The notes under the pieces are model-generated. The model saw only the letters and a list, made by a program, of their open reading frames with translations, searched no databases and had not been told where the DNA came from. From the NCBI GenBank assembly GCA_963700745.1, contig CAVOYT010000001.1:186001-250000 (forward strand): 64,000 nt of DNA. Direction: 5' to 3'. The position numbers and the translations under genes were made by a program. This document shows, one piece after another, positions 1 through 8,014 of the stretch (position 1 is the first letter of the stretch; the number at the start of each line of letters is the position of its first letter). This DNA comes from UBA10649 sp963700745 (GTDB lineage: Bacteria > Actinomycetota > Actinomycetes > S36-B12).

Positions 1-1460
1 ATGTTGGCAAGGACCTCATCGGGCATCGTGATCCTTATGTCGCACAAGCCCGCCCAGGTCCCTTGAATGCGCCGGAAGTCGAGTTCGACATCGGGGACTC
101 GACTGGTGGCGGCTGTCGGCAGGTAGTCGAGGGCATCGAGGATGCTCGTACGCTCCGCATCGACCAGTTCGGGCGTCACGCTTCCCGTGCGGACCGCGGC
201 ATCGATGCGCAGGGCGGCGGCGTTGACAGCGCTCTGCAGGGGGCCGTGCAATGCCCGGGCGAGGGCTCTCTGCTGCTGCCACTGGGTCTGGTTGGCCCGG
301 GCGATCTCCCATTCGAGTTCGTGCTGCAACTCGACTATCTCTTCCTCCGCATTGTCGAGTTGGTACCGAGTGGCGCGAAGGACGGCGAGGGCCCAGCCGA
401 TGAAGATCGTGATCGCGACGTTGAGGAGAAGGGTGCCCGGAGTCCCCTGCGAGTTGGCGAGAGTCCGCTGTGCCAGAACACCGAGGACGCCAAGGACGCC
501 AAGAGCCACGGTGAGGGCTGCTGCCCGGGCAAACGGCGTCAGCCTCGCACTGAGGGCCGAGAGGATTCGATTCGCCACGAGCGCCCCGAGCCAGATCGCA
601 AGTGCGTTGCACAAGCTGGTAAGCAGTCCCGTGCCGATGCCGTACTTGTCGACCCGGTAGACGACCGTGAGCGCTGTGGCCACGAGCGGGAGGGCGATCT
701 CCGGGATGGGACGACCGGTGGTCGCGTCCCTCAGCACGCTGGACCAGTTGAGGCCACGCGGCGCATCGACGGGGAAGGAAGGGGTGAACGCGACGTTGTT
801 GGTCGCCAGGTCGTGGCTCAATGGACGCACGAGATCCTGGGCGGCCCAGCGAAGGGTTTCCACGGCGTCCTGTGGGCTGTCCTGCGCAAGGTGGTCGACG
901 GCGGCGGTCAACTGCTCGCTGACCCGGCCCACGGTCAACTGCTGACGCTCCGCGATTGCCTTGCTCACGACGTCCCGCACATGCTCCAGTCGAGTGCGAC
1001 CCTCGCTGAGCACGCCTTGCTGATGTCGATGTTGCGCGACGGCATCTGCGGCTACCGCGGCAATGACCAGTACCACGAAGGTGGCGGCGATGTTGCTGGC
1101 GTATCCGAATGTGCTCGCGGCAGGAGGTGCCACGACCCGGTCCTTGATCAGGTACCCCAATGTCGCTGTCAGCATGATGGATGCGAGCGCGAAGGTCGCC
1201 ATTGTCAGCCACGGACGCGGCCGTGCAGCAGTGTCGCGCAGCACCGTCATGCGCGCTCCGCGCAGCACCGCGATCATCAGGATCTGGGCGATGGTCAGAT
1301 AGATGACGCGGACCGCCTGCTCGGGCATCCCGGGCGATATCAGATCGAAGAGGAACACCATCCAGCTGAAGACATAGGCGGCGATGACCACCGGCCAGCT
1401 CAGCGCCTGCGACCCACCGACGCGGTCGCGGAGCGTGCGCGGGCGAATGCTGTCCGTCAT
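1..1460 (-). CDS. Membrane sensor histidine kinase, partial (C-terminus beyond left edge)
   Basis: The frame is open from an ATG at 1460 to the window edge, giving about 486 residues with no stop. Hydrophobic segments lie near residues 21-40, 51-66, 85-104 and 122-140, then a soluble stretch rich in charged and Gln residues (145-250), then four more near 254-268, 278-297, 311-331 and 344-362, so about eight membrane helices in two groups. A charged coiled-coil-like linker (366-400) leads to ARALHGPLQSAVNAAALRID, which looks like a dimerisation/phosphoacceptor helix with His405. The ATPase domain would lie beyond the edge. The start overlaps the response regulator stop in ATGA, so the two are probably translationally coupled and form a two-component pair. 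The ligand is unknown. The kinase assignment rests on the His motif and the partner. Confidence 0.72.
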   Translation of the reverse strand, partial: MTDSIRPRTLRDRVGGSQALSWPVVIAAYVFSWMVFLFDLISPGMPEQAVRVIYLTIAQILMIAVLRGARMTVLRDTAARPRPWLTMATFALASIMLTATLGYLIKDRVVAPPAASTFGYASNIAATFVVLVIAAVAADAVAQHRHQQGVLSEGRTRLEHVRDVVSKAIAERQQLTVGRVSEQLTAAVDHLAQDSPQDAVETLRWAAQDLVRPLSHDLATNNVAFTPSFPVDAPRGLNWSSVLRDATTGRPIPEIALPLVATALTVVYRVDKYGIGTGLLTSLCNALAIWLGALVANRILSALSARLTPFARAAALTVALGVLGVLGVLAQRTLANSQGTPGTLLLNVAITIFIGWALAVLRATRYQLDNAEEEIVELQHELEWEIARANQTQWQQQRALARALHGPLQSAVNAAALRIDAAVRTGSVTPELVDAERTSILDALDYLPTAATSRVPDVELDFRRIQGTWAGLCDIRITMPDEVLAN

Positions 1461-2107
1461 GGTCTCTCGGGCATCCCGGCGGCGTCGATGTATCGGCGGA
1501 TCGCCTCGACGCGCGGGTTGACGTCGCCATGCGCGGCGATGCCGAGGGCCTGGAACACCGAGTGGAGGAGCATCTCGACGGATCGCTCGCTCACGTGTCG
1601 CGCCCTGGCGATCGCGGCGTTCGTCAGACCTTGAGCTGCCATGTGGAGGACGTCGAGCTGCTTGACGGTCAGAGCCGCCAGCGGTCGGTCAGGGGCCAGG
1701 TCGTGGCGGACTCGCTCTGACTGCTCCGCAAGGACGCTTTCGATGGCCTCGAACAGGTAGGCGGTGTCCGTCACCATGTCCTTGCGAAGGAAGCCGGCTC
1801 CCGGAGGGACCTCTGCCCCGACGAGGCCGGCGGTCCGTCGGTCAGGGTGCTTGGTCAGGAAGATCAGTGCGATATCGGGGCGCGATGCGTGCAGGACCAT
1901 CGCCAGATCCAGGCCCGACGGCCCGCCTCCGAGAGAGATGTCGAGCAGCGCGAGATCGGGATCGAACGCTCGAACCGACTCCCGGGCATCCAGCACGTTG
2001 TCGGCGACCGCAACCTCGAATCCAGCAGTCGTGAGGACGTCGGCGAGGAGAGAGGACATCAAGTGCTCGTCCTCGACCACCAATACGCGACGCCCACGTC
2101 CAGGCAT
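1457..2107 (-). CDS. Response regulator, receiver plus LuxR-type HTH
   Basis: A 216-residue protein. The receiver domain covers about residues 6-125, with the acidic pair E12/D13, phosphoacceptor D56 (LLDISLGG), T86 and K110 (FLRKD). The C-terminal part (about 145-205) has a helix-turn-helix of the NarL/LuxR type: LTVKQLDVLHMAAQGLTNAA followed by a recognition helix around SERSVEMLLHSVF. The expected role is phosphorylation-dependent transcription control by the membrane kinase encoded immediately downstream, with which it shares an ATGA overlap. The insertion GAEVPPGAG before the conserved Lys is a little unusual. No strong Shine-Dalgarno sequence precedes the ATG. The targets are not evident from the sequence. 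Confidence 0.88.
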   Translation of the reverse strand: MPGRGRRVLVVEDEHLMSSLLADVLTTAGFEVAVADNVLDARESVRAFDPDLALLDISLGGGPSGLDLAMVLHASRPDIALIFLTKHPDRRTAGLVGAEVPPGAGFLRKDMVTDTAYLFEAIESVLAEQSERVRHDLAPDRPLAALTVKQLDVLHMAAQGLTNAAIARARHVSERSVEMLLHSVFQALGIAAHGDVNPRVEAIRRYIDAAGMPERP

Positions 2108-2258
2108 GCGTACAACCTACGACTGCACACGCGACCATGGAGGGTCAGAACTTCGGTTACCCGAAGACGCAGCTAGGCACGGTCCCACTGGGCGGCAGCC
2201 TGGTAGGCGCATCGCGGGGATCAGTGGACCAGCTCGGATGTCCGCATTGACGTCTTCT

Positions 2259-3596
2259 TCAGCGATGGTCTGTGCTCGATGCGGCGAACAGGTGCCAGCG
2301 TTGGGGAACTCCCTTGAGGGAGTGCTCGCCGTGGTCTTCGAAGACCAGACCGGAGCCCGCGACCAGGTCCTTCACGGTCTGGGAGACGAGAACCTGGGAT
2401 GGTCCCGCGAGGGCGGCGATCCGGGCACCGGTCGCGACTGCGATGCCGCCGTGCTTGCCGTCCACGATCTCGCACTCGCCGGTGTGCACTCCCGCGCGGA
2501 TCTCGATGCTGAGGCTCCGGACAGCGTCGGCAACGTCGAGGGCGCAGCGAACGGCACGGGCGGGCCCGTCGAAGGTGGCGAAGAAGCCGTCGCCCGCCGT
2601 GTCGTTCTCGACTCCACGCCATCGAGCGAGAGCAGCGCGAACGATCCGGTGATGCGCGAGGACGAGGTCCTTCCATGCGTGATCGCCCATTGCGGCCTGC
2701 TGTTCGGTCGACCCCACGATGTCGGTGAACAGCACGGTGGACAGGACCCTGTCCACGTCTGGAGCCGGGCGGCTGCCCGTCACGAACTCCTCGACCTCAT
2801 CCAGGATCGCGTCGCCGTCTCCCAGCCAGGGGATGTGGTCGTCGCCCGGGAACTCCATGAGCCGCGCCCCAGGGATCGTCGCGGCGAGGTAGCGCCCTTG
2901 CGTGGCGGGGGTGATCCGGTCACCGATGCGCTGCAGCACCAACGTCGGCGCCTGGATGGAGGGCAGGACCGCACGGACATCCAGGTCCCCGAAGATGGCT
3001 GCCAGTTCGCGGTAGGCGCTCGGCGTCGCGACCAGGCGCTCGAAGCGGGCCCACCAGCGCACGAAGCGCGGATCGCCGAGCCCGCTCGGCCCTTGGAGGT
3101 CGAGGTTCTGGCCGGTCCCCATCTCCGCGACGAATCGATCGAAGAACGCCTGCTGATCTTGCTCGGGCTTGCCGTAAGGGAAGTCGGCGGTGCGCATGGT
3201 CTTCGCGACCGCCGCATACAGCACCAGTGCCCGAACGCGTTCTGGGTAGGTGGCCGCGAAGAGCATCGACATCGCGCCGCCGCGCGCGCCGCCGAAGATC
3301 ACGGCGCTCTCGCTGCCCGCGGCGTCCATGACTGCCGACATGTCATCCATCTGCGACTCAAGGAACGGTGGTTCCGACCCACGATCGGACAACCCGACGC
3401 CGCGCATGTCGAAGACGATGAGCCGGGAGAAGGAGGCGAGCCGGTCCAGGAAGTGAGCCCACCGGGGCTCCTCCCACATCACGTCGAGGTTCGACCAGAT
3501 CCCGGACGTGAAGACCACGTCTATCGGACCATCGCCGACAACGGTGTAGGCGATGTGCACACCGCCGTTGACCGCGTATCGAATGTCATGCTGCAC
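2259..3596 (-). CDS. Alpha/beta-hydrolase fused to class III adenylyl/guanylyl cyclase (Rv1900c/LipJ-like)
   Basis: 445 residues. Residues 1-270 have an alpha/beta-hydrolase fold; residues 284-440 are a class III cyclase homology domain making a cyclic nucleotide from NTP. The order matches mycobacterial Rv1900c. Metal-binding aspartates are D292 (LFTDIVGST) and D336 (AGDGF). The position of the usual substrate-specifying lysine is N331, as reported for Rv1900c (N342). The usual catalytic asparagine position reads A388 (VATGAR), where Rv1900c is reported to have His. The nucleophile elbow reads GGARGG (A104) instead of G-x-S-x-G, so the hydrolase half has probably lost esterase activity and may only bind a ligand. 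No signal peptide or membrane helix is visible, so it should be cytosolic. It is a single gene with no obvious operon partner. Confidence 0.88.
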   Translation of the reverse strand: MQHDIRYAVNGGVHIAYTVVGDGPIDVVFTSGIWSNLDVMWEEPRWAHFLDRLASFSRLIVFDMRGVGLSDRGSEPPFLESQMDDMSAVMDAAGSESAVIFGGARGGAMSMLFAATYPERVRALVLYAAVAKTMRTADFPYGKPEQDQQAFFDRFVAEMGTGQNLDLQGPSGLGDPRFVRWWARFERLVATPSAYRELAAIFGDLDVRAVLPSIQAPTLVLQRIGDRITPATQGRYLAATIPGARLMEFPGDDHIPWLGDGDAILDEVEEFVTGSRPAPDVDRVLSTVLFTDIVGSTEQQAAMGDHAWKDLVLAHHRIVRAALARWRGVENDTAGDGFFATFDGPARAVRCALDVADAVRSLSIEIRAGVHTGECEIVDGKHGGIAVATGARIAALAGPSQVLVSQTVKDLVAGSGLVFEDHGEHSLKGVPQRWHLFAASSTDHR

Positions 3597-3714
3597 TCGA
3601 CGAGACTAGCCGCCCGGATTCCTCGGGATCGGCGACGCCCTCGCGCACCCATACGCCGTGCAGCACTCGGATCACGCGCTCGGCGCTGACAAGTAGGGCG
3701 TCCGCCGGCGGGGT

Positions 3715-3832
3715 CTAGAGGAGCGGCTCGCGTGACGTGCTCTGCTGGCCGAACTGCGTGGGGGGTACCTGCTGCTGACTGGGGTAGTAGGTGGTGCCGC
3801 GCGGAACTCTGACGTCGTGGCCTACGCATGGT
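3715..3832 (-). pseudogene. Possible remnant of a gene coupled to the ArsR-type regulator
   Basis: An ATG at 3832 overlaps the end of the ArsR-type gene and opens with MRRPRR. A second minus-strand frame then shows strong G/C third-position bias and a coherent tail rich in Gln, Pro and Ser (YYPSQQQVPPTQFGQQ) ending at a TAG at 3715-3717. A regulator overlapping the start of a transporter gene is a common arrangement in actinobacteria. One reading is therefore that only the first codons and the C-terminal tail of such a gene remain after an internal deletion. Another is a frame error at the end of the regulator. Apart from this tail, the 225 bases between 3597 and 3821 hold nothing I recognise. 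Confidence 0.25.
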
Positions 3833-4424
3833 CGTCTCCTGTCGTGTGGTTCGGCCGCAGCCCGTCATCGGGTGAGCCGAGTGCGAGTAGTCGGATGGGG
3901 CGGGACCCGGGCGGTCGCTGGCTGGGGTCGAGTGCTCGTCCGCGGTAGCGCATGAGCAGCTCGGTGAGATCCGCGGTGACGGCCTCGAACTCCTCGGCTG
4001 TCAGCCAGCTGATCGACTGTGTGGCGATCACGGGCTCCACCCAGCCGGGGGGCTGCGGTCGGCGCATCGCCTGCTGGATGAGTCGAACCTCGCGGTTGAC
4101 GAACACGTCGGTGAGCGCGCGCGAGGCTTCCTCCACCTCGGGATCATCAGCGGCGTCGTCCCACTGCATGCCCGTTGATGTGCGCCGCCAGGGGCGCTGC
4201 CGGCCCCGGGCCTCCGGGACCTCCTCCAGAAAGCCGTACTTGGCGAGTTGGCGCAGATGCCATGAGCAGTTGGCCGGGCTCTCGCCGACGATTTCGGACG
4301 CCTCGGTGGCGGTCAGCGGCCCGTTGAACGTCACGGCCTCGAGCAGGTCCATGCGAAGCGGGTGGGCGAGCGCCTTCAGGGTGCGCGCGTCGTCGATCTT
4401 CCGTATCGAAGGATCTCTTTTCAT
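3822..4424 (-). CDS. ArsR-family winged-helix transcriptional regulator
   Basis: 200 residues. An N-terminal winged helix (about residues 10-85) has the ArsR/HTH_20 pattern: ARTLKALAHPLRMDLLEAV, then TATEASEIVGESPANCSWHL and a wing near YGFLEEVPEARGRQRPWR. The rest (90-200) is a mostly helical effector or dimerisation part without metal-binding cysteine motifs, so metal sensing is unlikely. Three alternating GAAAG/CTTTC half-sites lie directly upstream of the ATG (4428-4446), which suggests autoregulation. No intact partner gene follows it on the minus strand; only a possible remnant overlaps its 3' end. Targets may include that lost partner or genes elsewhere. Confidence 0.82.
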   Translation of the reverse strand: MKRDPSIRKIDDARTLKALAHPLRMDLLEAVTFNGPLTATEASEIVGESPANCSWHLRQLAKYGFLEEVPEARGRQRPWRRTSTGMQWDDAADDPEVEEASRALTDVFVNREVRLIQQAMRRPQPPGWVEPVIATQSISWLTAEEFEAVTADLTELLMRYRGRALDPSQRPPGSRPIRLLALGSPDDGLRPNHTTGDDHA

Positions 4425-4427
4425 AAT

Positions 4428-4446
4428 GAAAGATATCTTTCGAAAG
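4428..4446. promoter_or_regulatory. Operator candidate of the ArsR-type gene (GAAAG-CTTTC-GAAAG)
   Basis: Two perfect palindromes overlap: GAAAGATATCTTTC (4428-4441) and CTTTCGAAAG (4437-4446), giving three alternating half-sites. The array starts three bases upstream of the regulator's ATG, so a bound repressor would block ribosome access or transcription start. Winged-helix dimers typically bind such inverted half-sites. That the adjacent regulator is the one that binds here is inferred from position. Confidence 0.6.
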
Positions 4447-4528
4447 AATCCTTGTCAAGAGCGAGTCAGGCTGCCTGCTCGAGCGTGGATACCGGGTGAG
4501 GTGCGAACTTGACGGGGTCACGGCATTG

Positions 4529-5641
4529 CTAGGGCAAGGCTGCGGGCCTTCTCGCGCTCCGCGTCGCATACATCCGCTCGTCCGCTCGCGTGATGAGCGC
4601 GTCCACAGTGATGGCCGATGGCATGCCGTGGGCGGAGCCGAGACTGATGCCGCCCTCCCATCTGCTGAGATCGAGTTCGCTGCGGTGGATGTGCTGCTGG
4701 ATGCGCTGGGCAATCGAATTGGAGTCGGCTTCAATCCCCATGCCGATCACGAGGAACTCGTCGCCACCCCATCTTGCGACGAGGTCCCCCTGGCGTCCAG
4801 CGGCGCGAATCGCGTCGGCCACGGCCTTGATGACCTTGTCACCGAACTCGTGCCCGTAGGTGTCATTGGCAGCCTTGAGCCCGTCGATGTCGATGAAGGT
4901 CACGACGATTGGCTGTCCGAGCCTCAGCGCGGTTGCCGTCAGTCCTGGGAGCATGACATCAAGCCCGGTGCGGTTGAGTGTTCCCGTCAGCGAGTCGGTG
5001 ATGGCTCGCTGCTCGGCCAAATCACGTGCAGCGGCAACGGCCGCCAGGGAACGACGGCGCAGGTAGAGCAGGACCGCGCTCACGAACATCGCCAGCAGGC
5101 ATGTACTGGTCCACGCGATCGGCTGCCCCCAGGAGTTGGCCCACGCCGCGCCGATGGTGGCCGCCGTCATGGTGGCCCCCGTGAGCAGGAACGGCCCCCA
5201 TTCGAGCGCCAGCGGTCCCAGCGCCACGATGACCACCGCGATGTATCCGGTATGCGCGAGGTCGGGGGTCTGCCAGAAAGCCGTCAGCAGCCACGCCACG
5301 ACCATGAGCATCGAGACGGCGAACAACCAGGAGGCCGCGCGGCGCAGGTATTCGTTCCGGCGGATGGCCAGTGCCAGGAGCGAAATGAGGAGTGAGGCGG
5401 TCGCGGCTCCTACGTAGGCCTCGATCTCGACTGTCCCGTAGGCCACGAGTTCGAGAACGCTGACCACCAGTAGCAGCCCGGCCACGATGAACAGGGCTAT
5501 GGGGATCTCAGCCTGCACTATTTCTCGACGCAGAAGGGTGGCCGCCGACGAGCCGGTACCAATGTGAGCCAGCGGCCCCGGGCTGGTTCTAGTGGGAACC
5601 CTCGCTCTGCCCGGGCCGATTCCGCTCGTGGTCGAGCCCAT
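4529..5641 (-). CDS. Membrane-bound diguanylate cyclase (GGDEF)
   Basis: 370 residues. Six hydrophobic segments between about residues 45 and 195 form a membrane sensor part. A linker helix follows and then a GGDEF domain (about 212-365) that makes cyclic di-GMP from two GTP. Catalytic features are present: FIDIDGLKAANDTYGHEFGD for metal and guanine binding, the signature GGDEF at 292-296, and an allosteric inhibition site R283-x-x-D286 spaced exactly five residues before it. The enzyme is therefore probably active and product-inhibited. It closely resembles the diguanylate cyclase at 24621-25643 in both architecture and catalytic-domain wording, so the two look like paralogues. There is no EAL domain and no obvious operon partner. 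Confidence 0.92.
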   Translation of the reverse strand: MGSTTSGIGPGRARVPTRTSPGPLAHIGTGSSAATLLRREIVQAEIPIALFIVAGLLLVVSVLELVAYGTVEIEAYVGAATASLLISLLALAIRRNEYLRRAASWLFAVSMLMVVAWLLTAFWQTPDLAHTGYIAVVIVALGPLALEWGPFLLTGATMTAATIGAAWANSWGQPIAWTSTCLLAMFVSAVLLYLRRRSLAAVAAARDLAEQRAITDSLTGTLNRTGLDVMLPGLTATALRLGQPIVVTFIDIDGLKAANDTYGHEFGDKVIKAVADAIRAAGRQGDLVARWGGDEFLVIGMGIEADSNSIAQRIQQHIHRSELDLSRWEGGISLGSAHGMPSAITVDALITRADERMYATRSARRPAALP

Positions 5642-5737
5642 CGTTCGATGGTAAGGCAGTGTTCCTGAGCAAGCGATGTCGAGAGATTGGCTGACGTCGC
5701 CCCGGCGCCACTTGAATCCCGGATCCGACCCTCCCGG

Positions 5738-6154
5738 TCACGCGCCGGCGGCGAGACCGTCCTGCTGGATGACGTAGATGGTCCCGTCCGGGGCTCGGAA
5801 GAAGAACCATCCCCAGCGGTCGCTGTCATCGCCTCCGGTCAGCTCCCGTCCCCAGACGACGTCGCCGACGAGCTCGACTCCCGCGGCGGCAAGTTCTGCC
5901 CGCGCGCCGAGCATGTCGTCAACGGCGAACGCGACGAGCACGCCCCTCTCGAATGCCGCAGGGGCCACGCGCTCGTCGGTCATCGACGGACCGAGGATCT
6001 CCACGAAGTCGAGCGGTCCGGAGGGCAGGTTGAACCCGGCCCAGTCGGGGTTCGAGAAGGCCACCTCCATCCCGAGGAGGTCCCTGAACATCGTCTGCGT
6101 CGCATCGAACTGCTCGGTTCGGATGCCCACGAACGAGACTCGGAGCACCTTCAT
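5738..6154 (-). CDS. VOC/glyoxalase-fold protein
   Basis: 138 residues with the paired beta-alpha-beta-beta-beta modules of the vicinal oxygen chelate superfamily: VSFVGIRTEQFDATQTMFRD at the N-terminus, WAGFNLPSGPLDFVEILG in the middle, and FFFRAPDGTIYVIQQ at the C-terminus. I start it at the ATG at 6154 because MKVLRVSFVGI begins the fold and GAGGCA precedes it. Members act as glyoxalases, dioxygenases or resistance binding proteins. Only some of the metal ligands expected for a glyoxalase I are recognisable, so no substrate is proposed. It lies 65 bases downstream of the Rieske gene on the same strand, possibly co-transcribed. Confidence 0.8.
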   Translation of the reverse strand: MKVLRVSFVGIRTEQFDATQTMFRDLLGMEVAFSNPDWAGFNLPSGPLDFVEILGPSMTDERVAPAAFERGVLVAFAVDDMLGARAELAAAGVELVGDVVWGRELTGGDDSDRWGWFFFRAPDGTIYVIQQDGLAAGA

Positions 6155-6219
6155 ATGTGCCTCGCATCCCCGTCGATCACGCCGGCCAACCCCAATGAAG
6201 AGGGACGCTACCCGTTCGC

Positions 6220-6600
6220 CTACTCGTCGACGACGATCTGGCCGTCTCGGACCGTCGCGGCCGGGACGGTCAGCGGGGCCGGTGATTTGCCCATCGCGAT
6301 GAGCCGCCGTGACCAGCCCGGGGCGGTGATGCCGGCGAAGCCGCGAGTCCAGTCGAGGTTCTCCCCCGTGCAGACGTCGAAACGCGAGTTGTGCCAAGGG
6401 CAGGTATTGACCCCGTCGTCATACCCTCCCCGCGGTCCCCGGCTGAGGCTGAGCCCGGCATGCGGGCACCGGTCGCGCACCACGCACACCCCGTGGGGGC
6501 CCTGCGACCGGCGGATCACCAGGTACGTCTCGCCGTCGATCTCGACCCGAGTAGGTCGGGCTACCTCGAAATCCGTGAGCGGTCCGAGCTGCTTTGTCAT
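6220..6600 (-). CDS. Small Rieske [2Fe-2S] protein
   Basis: 126 residues and a single Rieske domain. The two ligand boxes are CPHAG and CPWHNSRFD, giving the Cys-x-His ... Cys-x-x-His pattern that binds the cluster. The start is the ATG at 6600 (MTKQLGPLTDFEV). There is no membrane helix and no Tat signal, so this is a soluble ferredoxin-type Rieske protein as found with dioxygenases, or a stand-alone nitrite-reductase small-subunit-like protein. No oxygenase subunit is adjacent; the downstream neighbour is a VOC protein. The redox partner is unknown. Confidence 0.85.
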   Translation of the reverse strand: MTKQLGPLTDFEVARPTRVEIDGETYLVIRRSQGPHGVCVVRDRCPHAGLSLSRGPRGGYDDGVNTCPWHNSRFDVCTGENLDWTRGFAGITAPGWSRRLIAMGKSPAPLTVPAATVRDGQIVVDE

Positions 6601-6653
6601 GCCAACACGCCCGGGGGCAACTCCGACAGGGGGCGCTGTGGCGGCCGATACGC

Positions 6654-6672
6654 GGTGGGCAAATGCCCCACC
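6654..6672. other. Short hairpin in the Rieske/ABC divergent promoter region
   Basis: GGTGGGC and GCCCCACC flank AAAT, giving a stem with one bulged base between the divergent Rieske and substrate-binding-protein genes. It could be an operator or a leader structure. The rest of the 212-base divergent region shows no site I can name. Confidence 0.3.
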
Positions 6673-6812
6673 CGGGCCAACTCGGTCCAAGCCATGCTCC
6701 TCAGCGATACTCCGCCGTTGGGTAACTGTTTGCCATCGGTTGGGTTGCTCGACCGACAACAACGGCGTGCGGTGGTTATGTTGGCGAGGTCTTCCAACGA
6801 GAGGAACTGCGC

Positions 6813-7992
6813 ATGCGCAAGTCAGTACTAGTCGTTCCTGTGCTCCTCACCGCTTCGCTGGTCGCCGCCTGCTCGTCCGGCAGCACCAGCAGCGAGTCCT
6901 CGGCGGCCGCCTCGGATGCCGCATCGGCCGCTGCTCGGCCGCGCATCGGCGGGCGCCACCGTTGACGCCGCGATGGCCACCTCCGCCGCGGATTTCGGCG
7001 ACATGGCCGGTCTCGAGGCAGCCTGCAAGGCCGAAGGAACCCTGAACGTCATCGCTCTGCCCCCGGACTGGGCCAACTACGGCGCGATCATCGACGCGTT
7101 CAAGGCCAAGTACGGCATCACGGTCGACTCGGCCCAGCCGGACGGCAGCAGCCAGGACGAGATCAATGCCGCCACTCAGCTTGCCGGCACGGACCGCGCA
7201 CCTGACGTGTTCGACGTCGGCCAGTCCGTCGCTGTCGCGAACACCGCCATGTTCGCGCCCTACCAGGTCGCGACGTGGGATGACATCGCCGACAACTTCA
7301 AGGACCCGACCGGACTGTGGGTCAACGACTACGGCGGCTTCATGTCCGTCGGGTACGACGCCAACAAGGTGCCGGCTCCCACGTCGCTGGCGGATCTGCT
7401 GAATGCGGACTACAAGGGCAAGGTGGCCCTGAACGGCGATCCGACGCAGGCCGGCGCTGCCTGGAACGGCGTCATGATGGCGTCCATCGCCAACGGCGGC
7501 TCGCTTGACGACATCTCCAAGGGTGTCGACTACTTCAAGCAGCTGAACGACGCCGGCAACTTCCTGCCAGTGGATCCGACGCCGGCGACGATCGAGTCGG
7601 GTCAGACCCCCGTCGTCATCGACTGGGACTACCTGCAGGCCGGTCAGGTCGCCTCGCTCGCGGAGAAGGGGATCGATTGGCAGATCCTCGTTCCGGATGA
7701 CGCGGTGGTCGGCGGCTACTACTACCAGGCAATCAACAAGGATGCCCCGCACCCGGCGTGCGCTCGGCTCTGGCAGGAGTACCTGTTCTCCGATGATGGC
7801 CAGAACGGCTGGCTGCAGGGTGGCGCTCGCCCGGTCCGTGCCGACGCGATGGTCGCGGCCGGGACGATCGACGAGGCTGCCTTTGCCGCACTGCCGACGG
7901 TCAACGGCACCCCGCAGTTGCCCACGGCTGACCAGGTGACGGCCGGCAACGACTACCTGGCCGCCAACTGGGCGTCTGCCGTCGGTGGCTGA
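6813..7992 (+). CDS. ABC transporter substrate-binding lipoprotein (frame break near 6930-6965)
   Basis: The ATG at 6813 follows GAGAGGA and encodes a lipoprotein signal peptide (MRKSVLVVPVLLTASLVAAC, lipobox before the Cys) and a Ser/Ala-rich linker. That frame stops at 6963-6965. The mature domain (from about 6940) continues one base later in the next frame to 7992. Removing one base gives 392 residues, a normal length. The mature part is a family 1 periplasmic-type binding protein; the C-terminal half includes GGYYYQAINKDAPHPACARL, similar to PotD/phosphonate/iron-type binding proteins. It delivers its ligand to the two permeases just downstream. The substrate (polyamine, phosphonate or ferric complex) cannot be fixed from the sequence. 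Confidence 0.85.
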
Positions 7993-8014
7993 TCGAAAGC
8001 AGTAAGTTCCACTA

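Noticed and set aside
16..1634. Long open frames on both strands overlapping the left-edge kinase (minus 16-1530 and plus 63-1634).
   Set aside because: Their translations are low-complexity Arg/Gly/Pro-rich text with no domain, while the minus-strand frame from 1460 encodes membrane helices and a His motif. They are frame shadows of the kinase gene.
6813..6965. Treating the signal peptide of the substrate-binding protein as a separate small lipoprotein gene.
   Set aside because: The lipobox, linker and the following mature domain fit one 392-residue protein after removing one base. A separate 50-residue lipoprotein ending in an Arg-rich tail is less likely.
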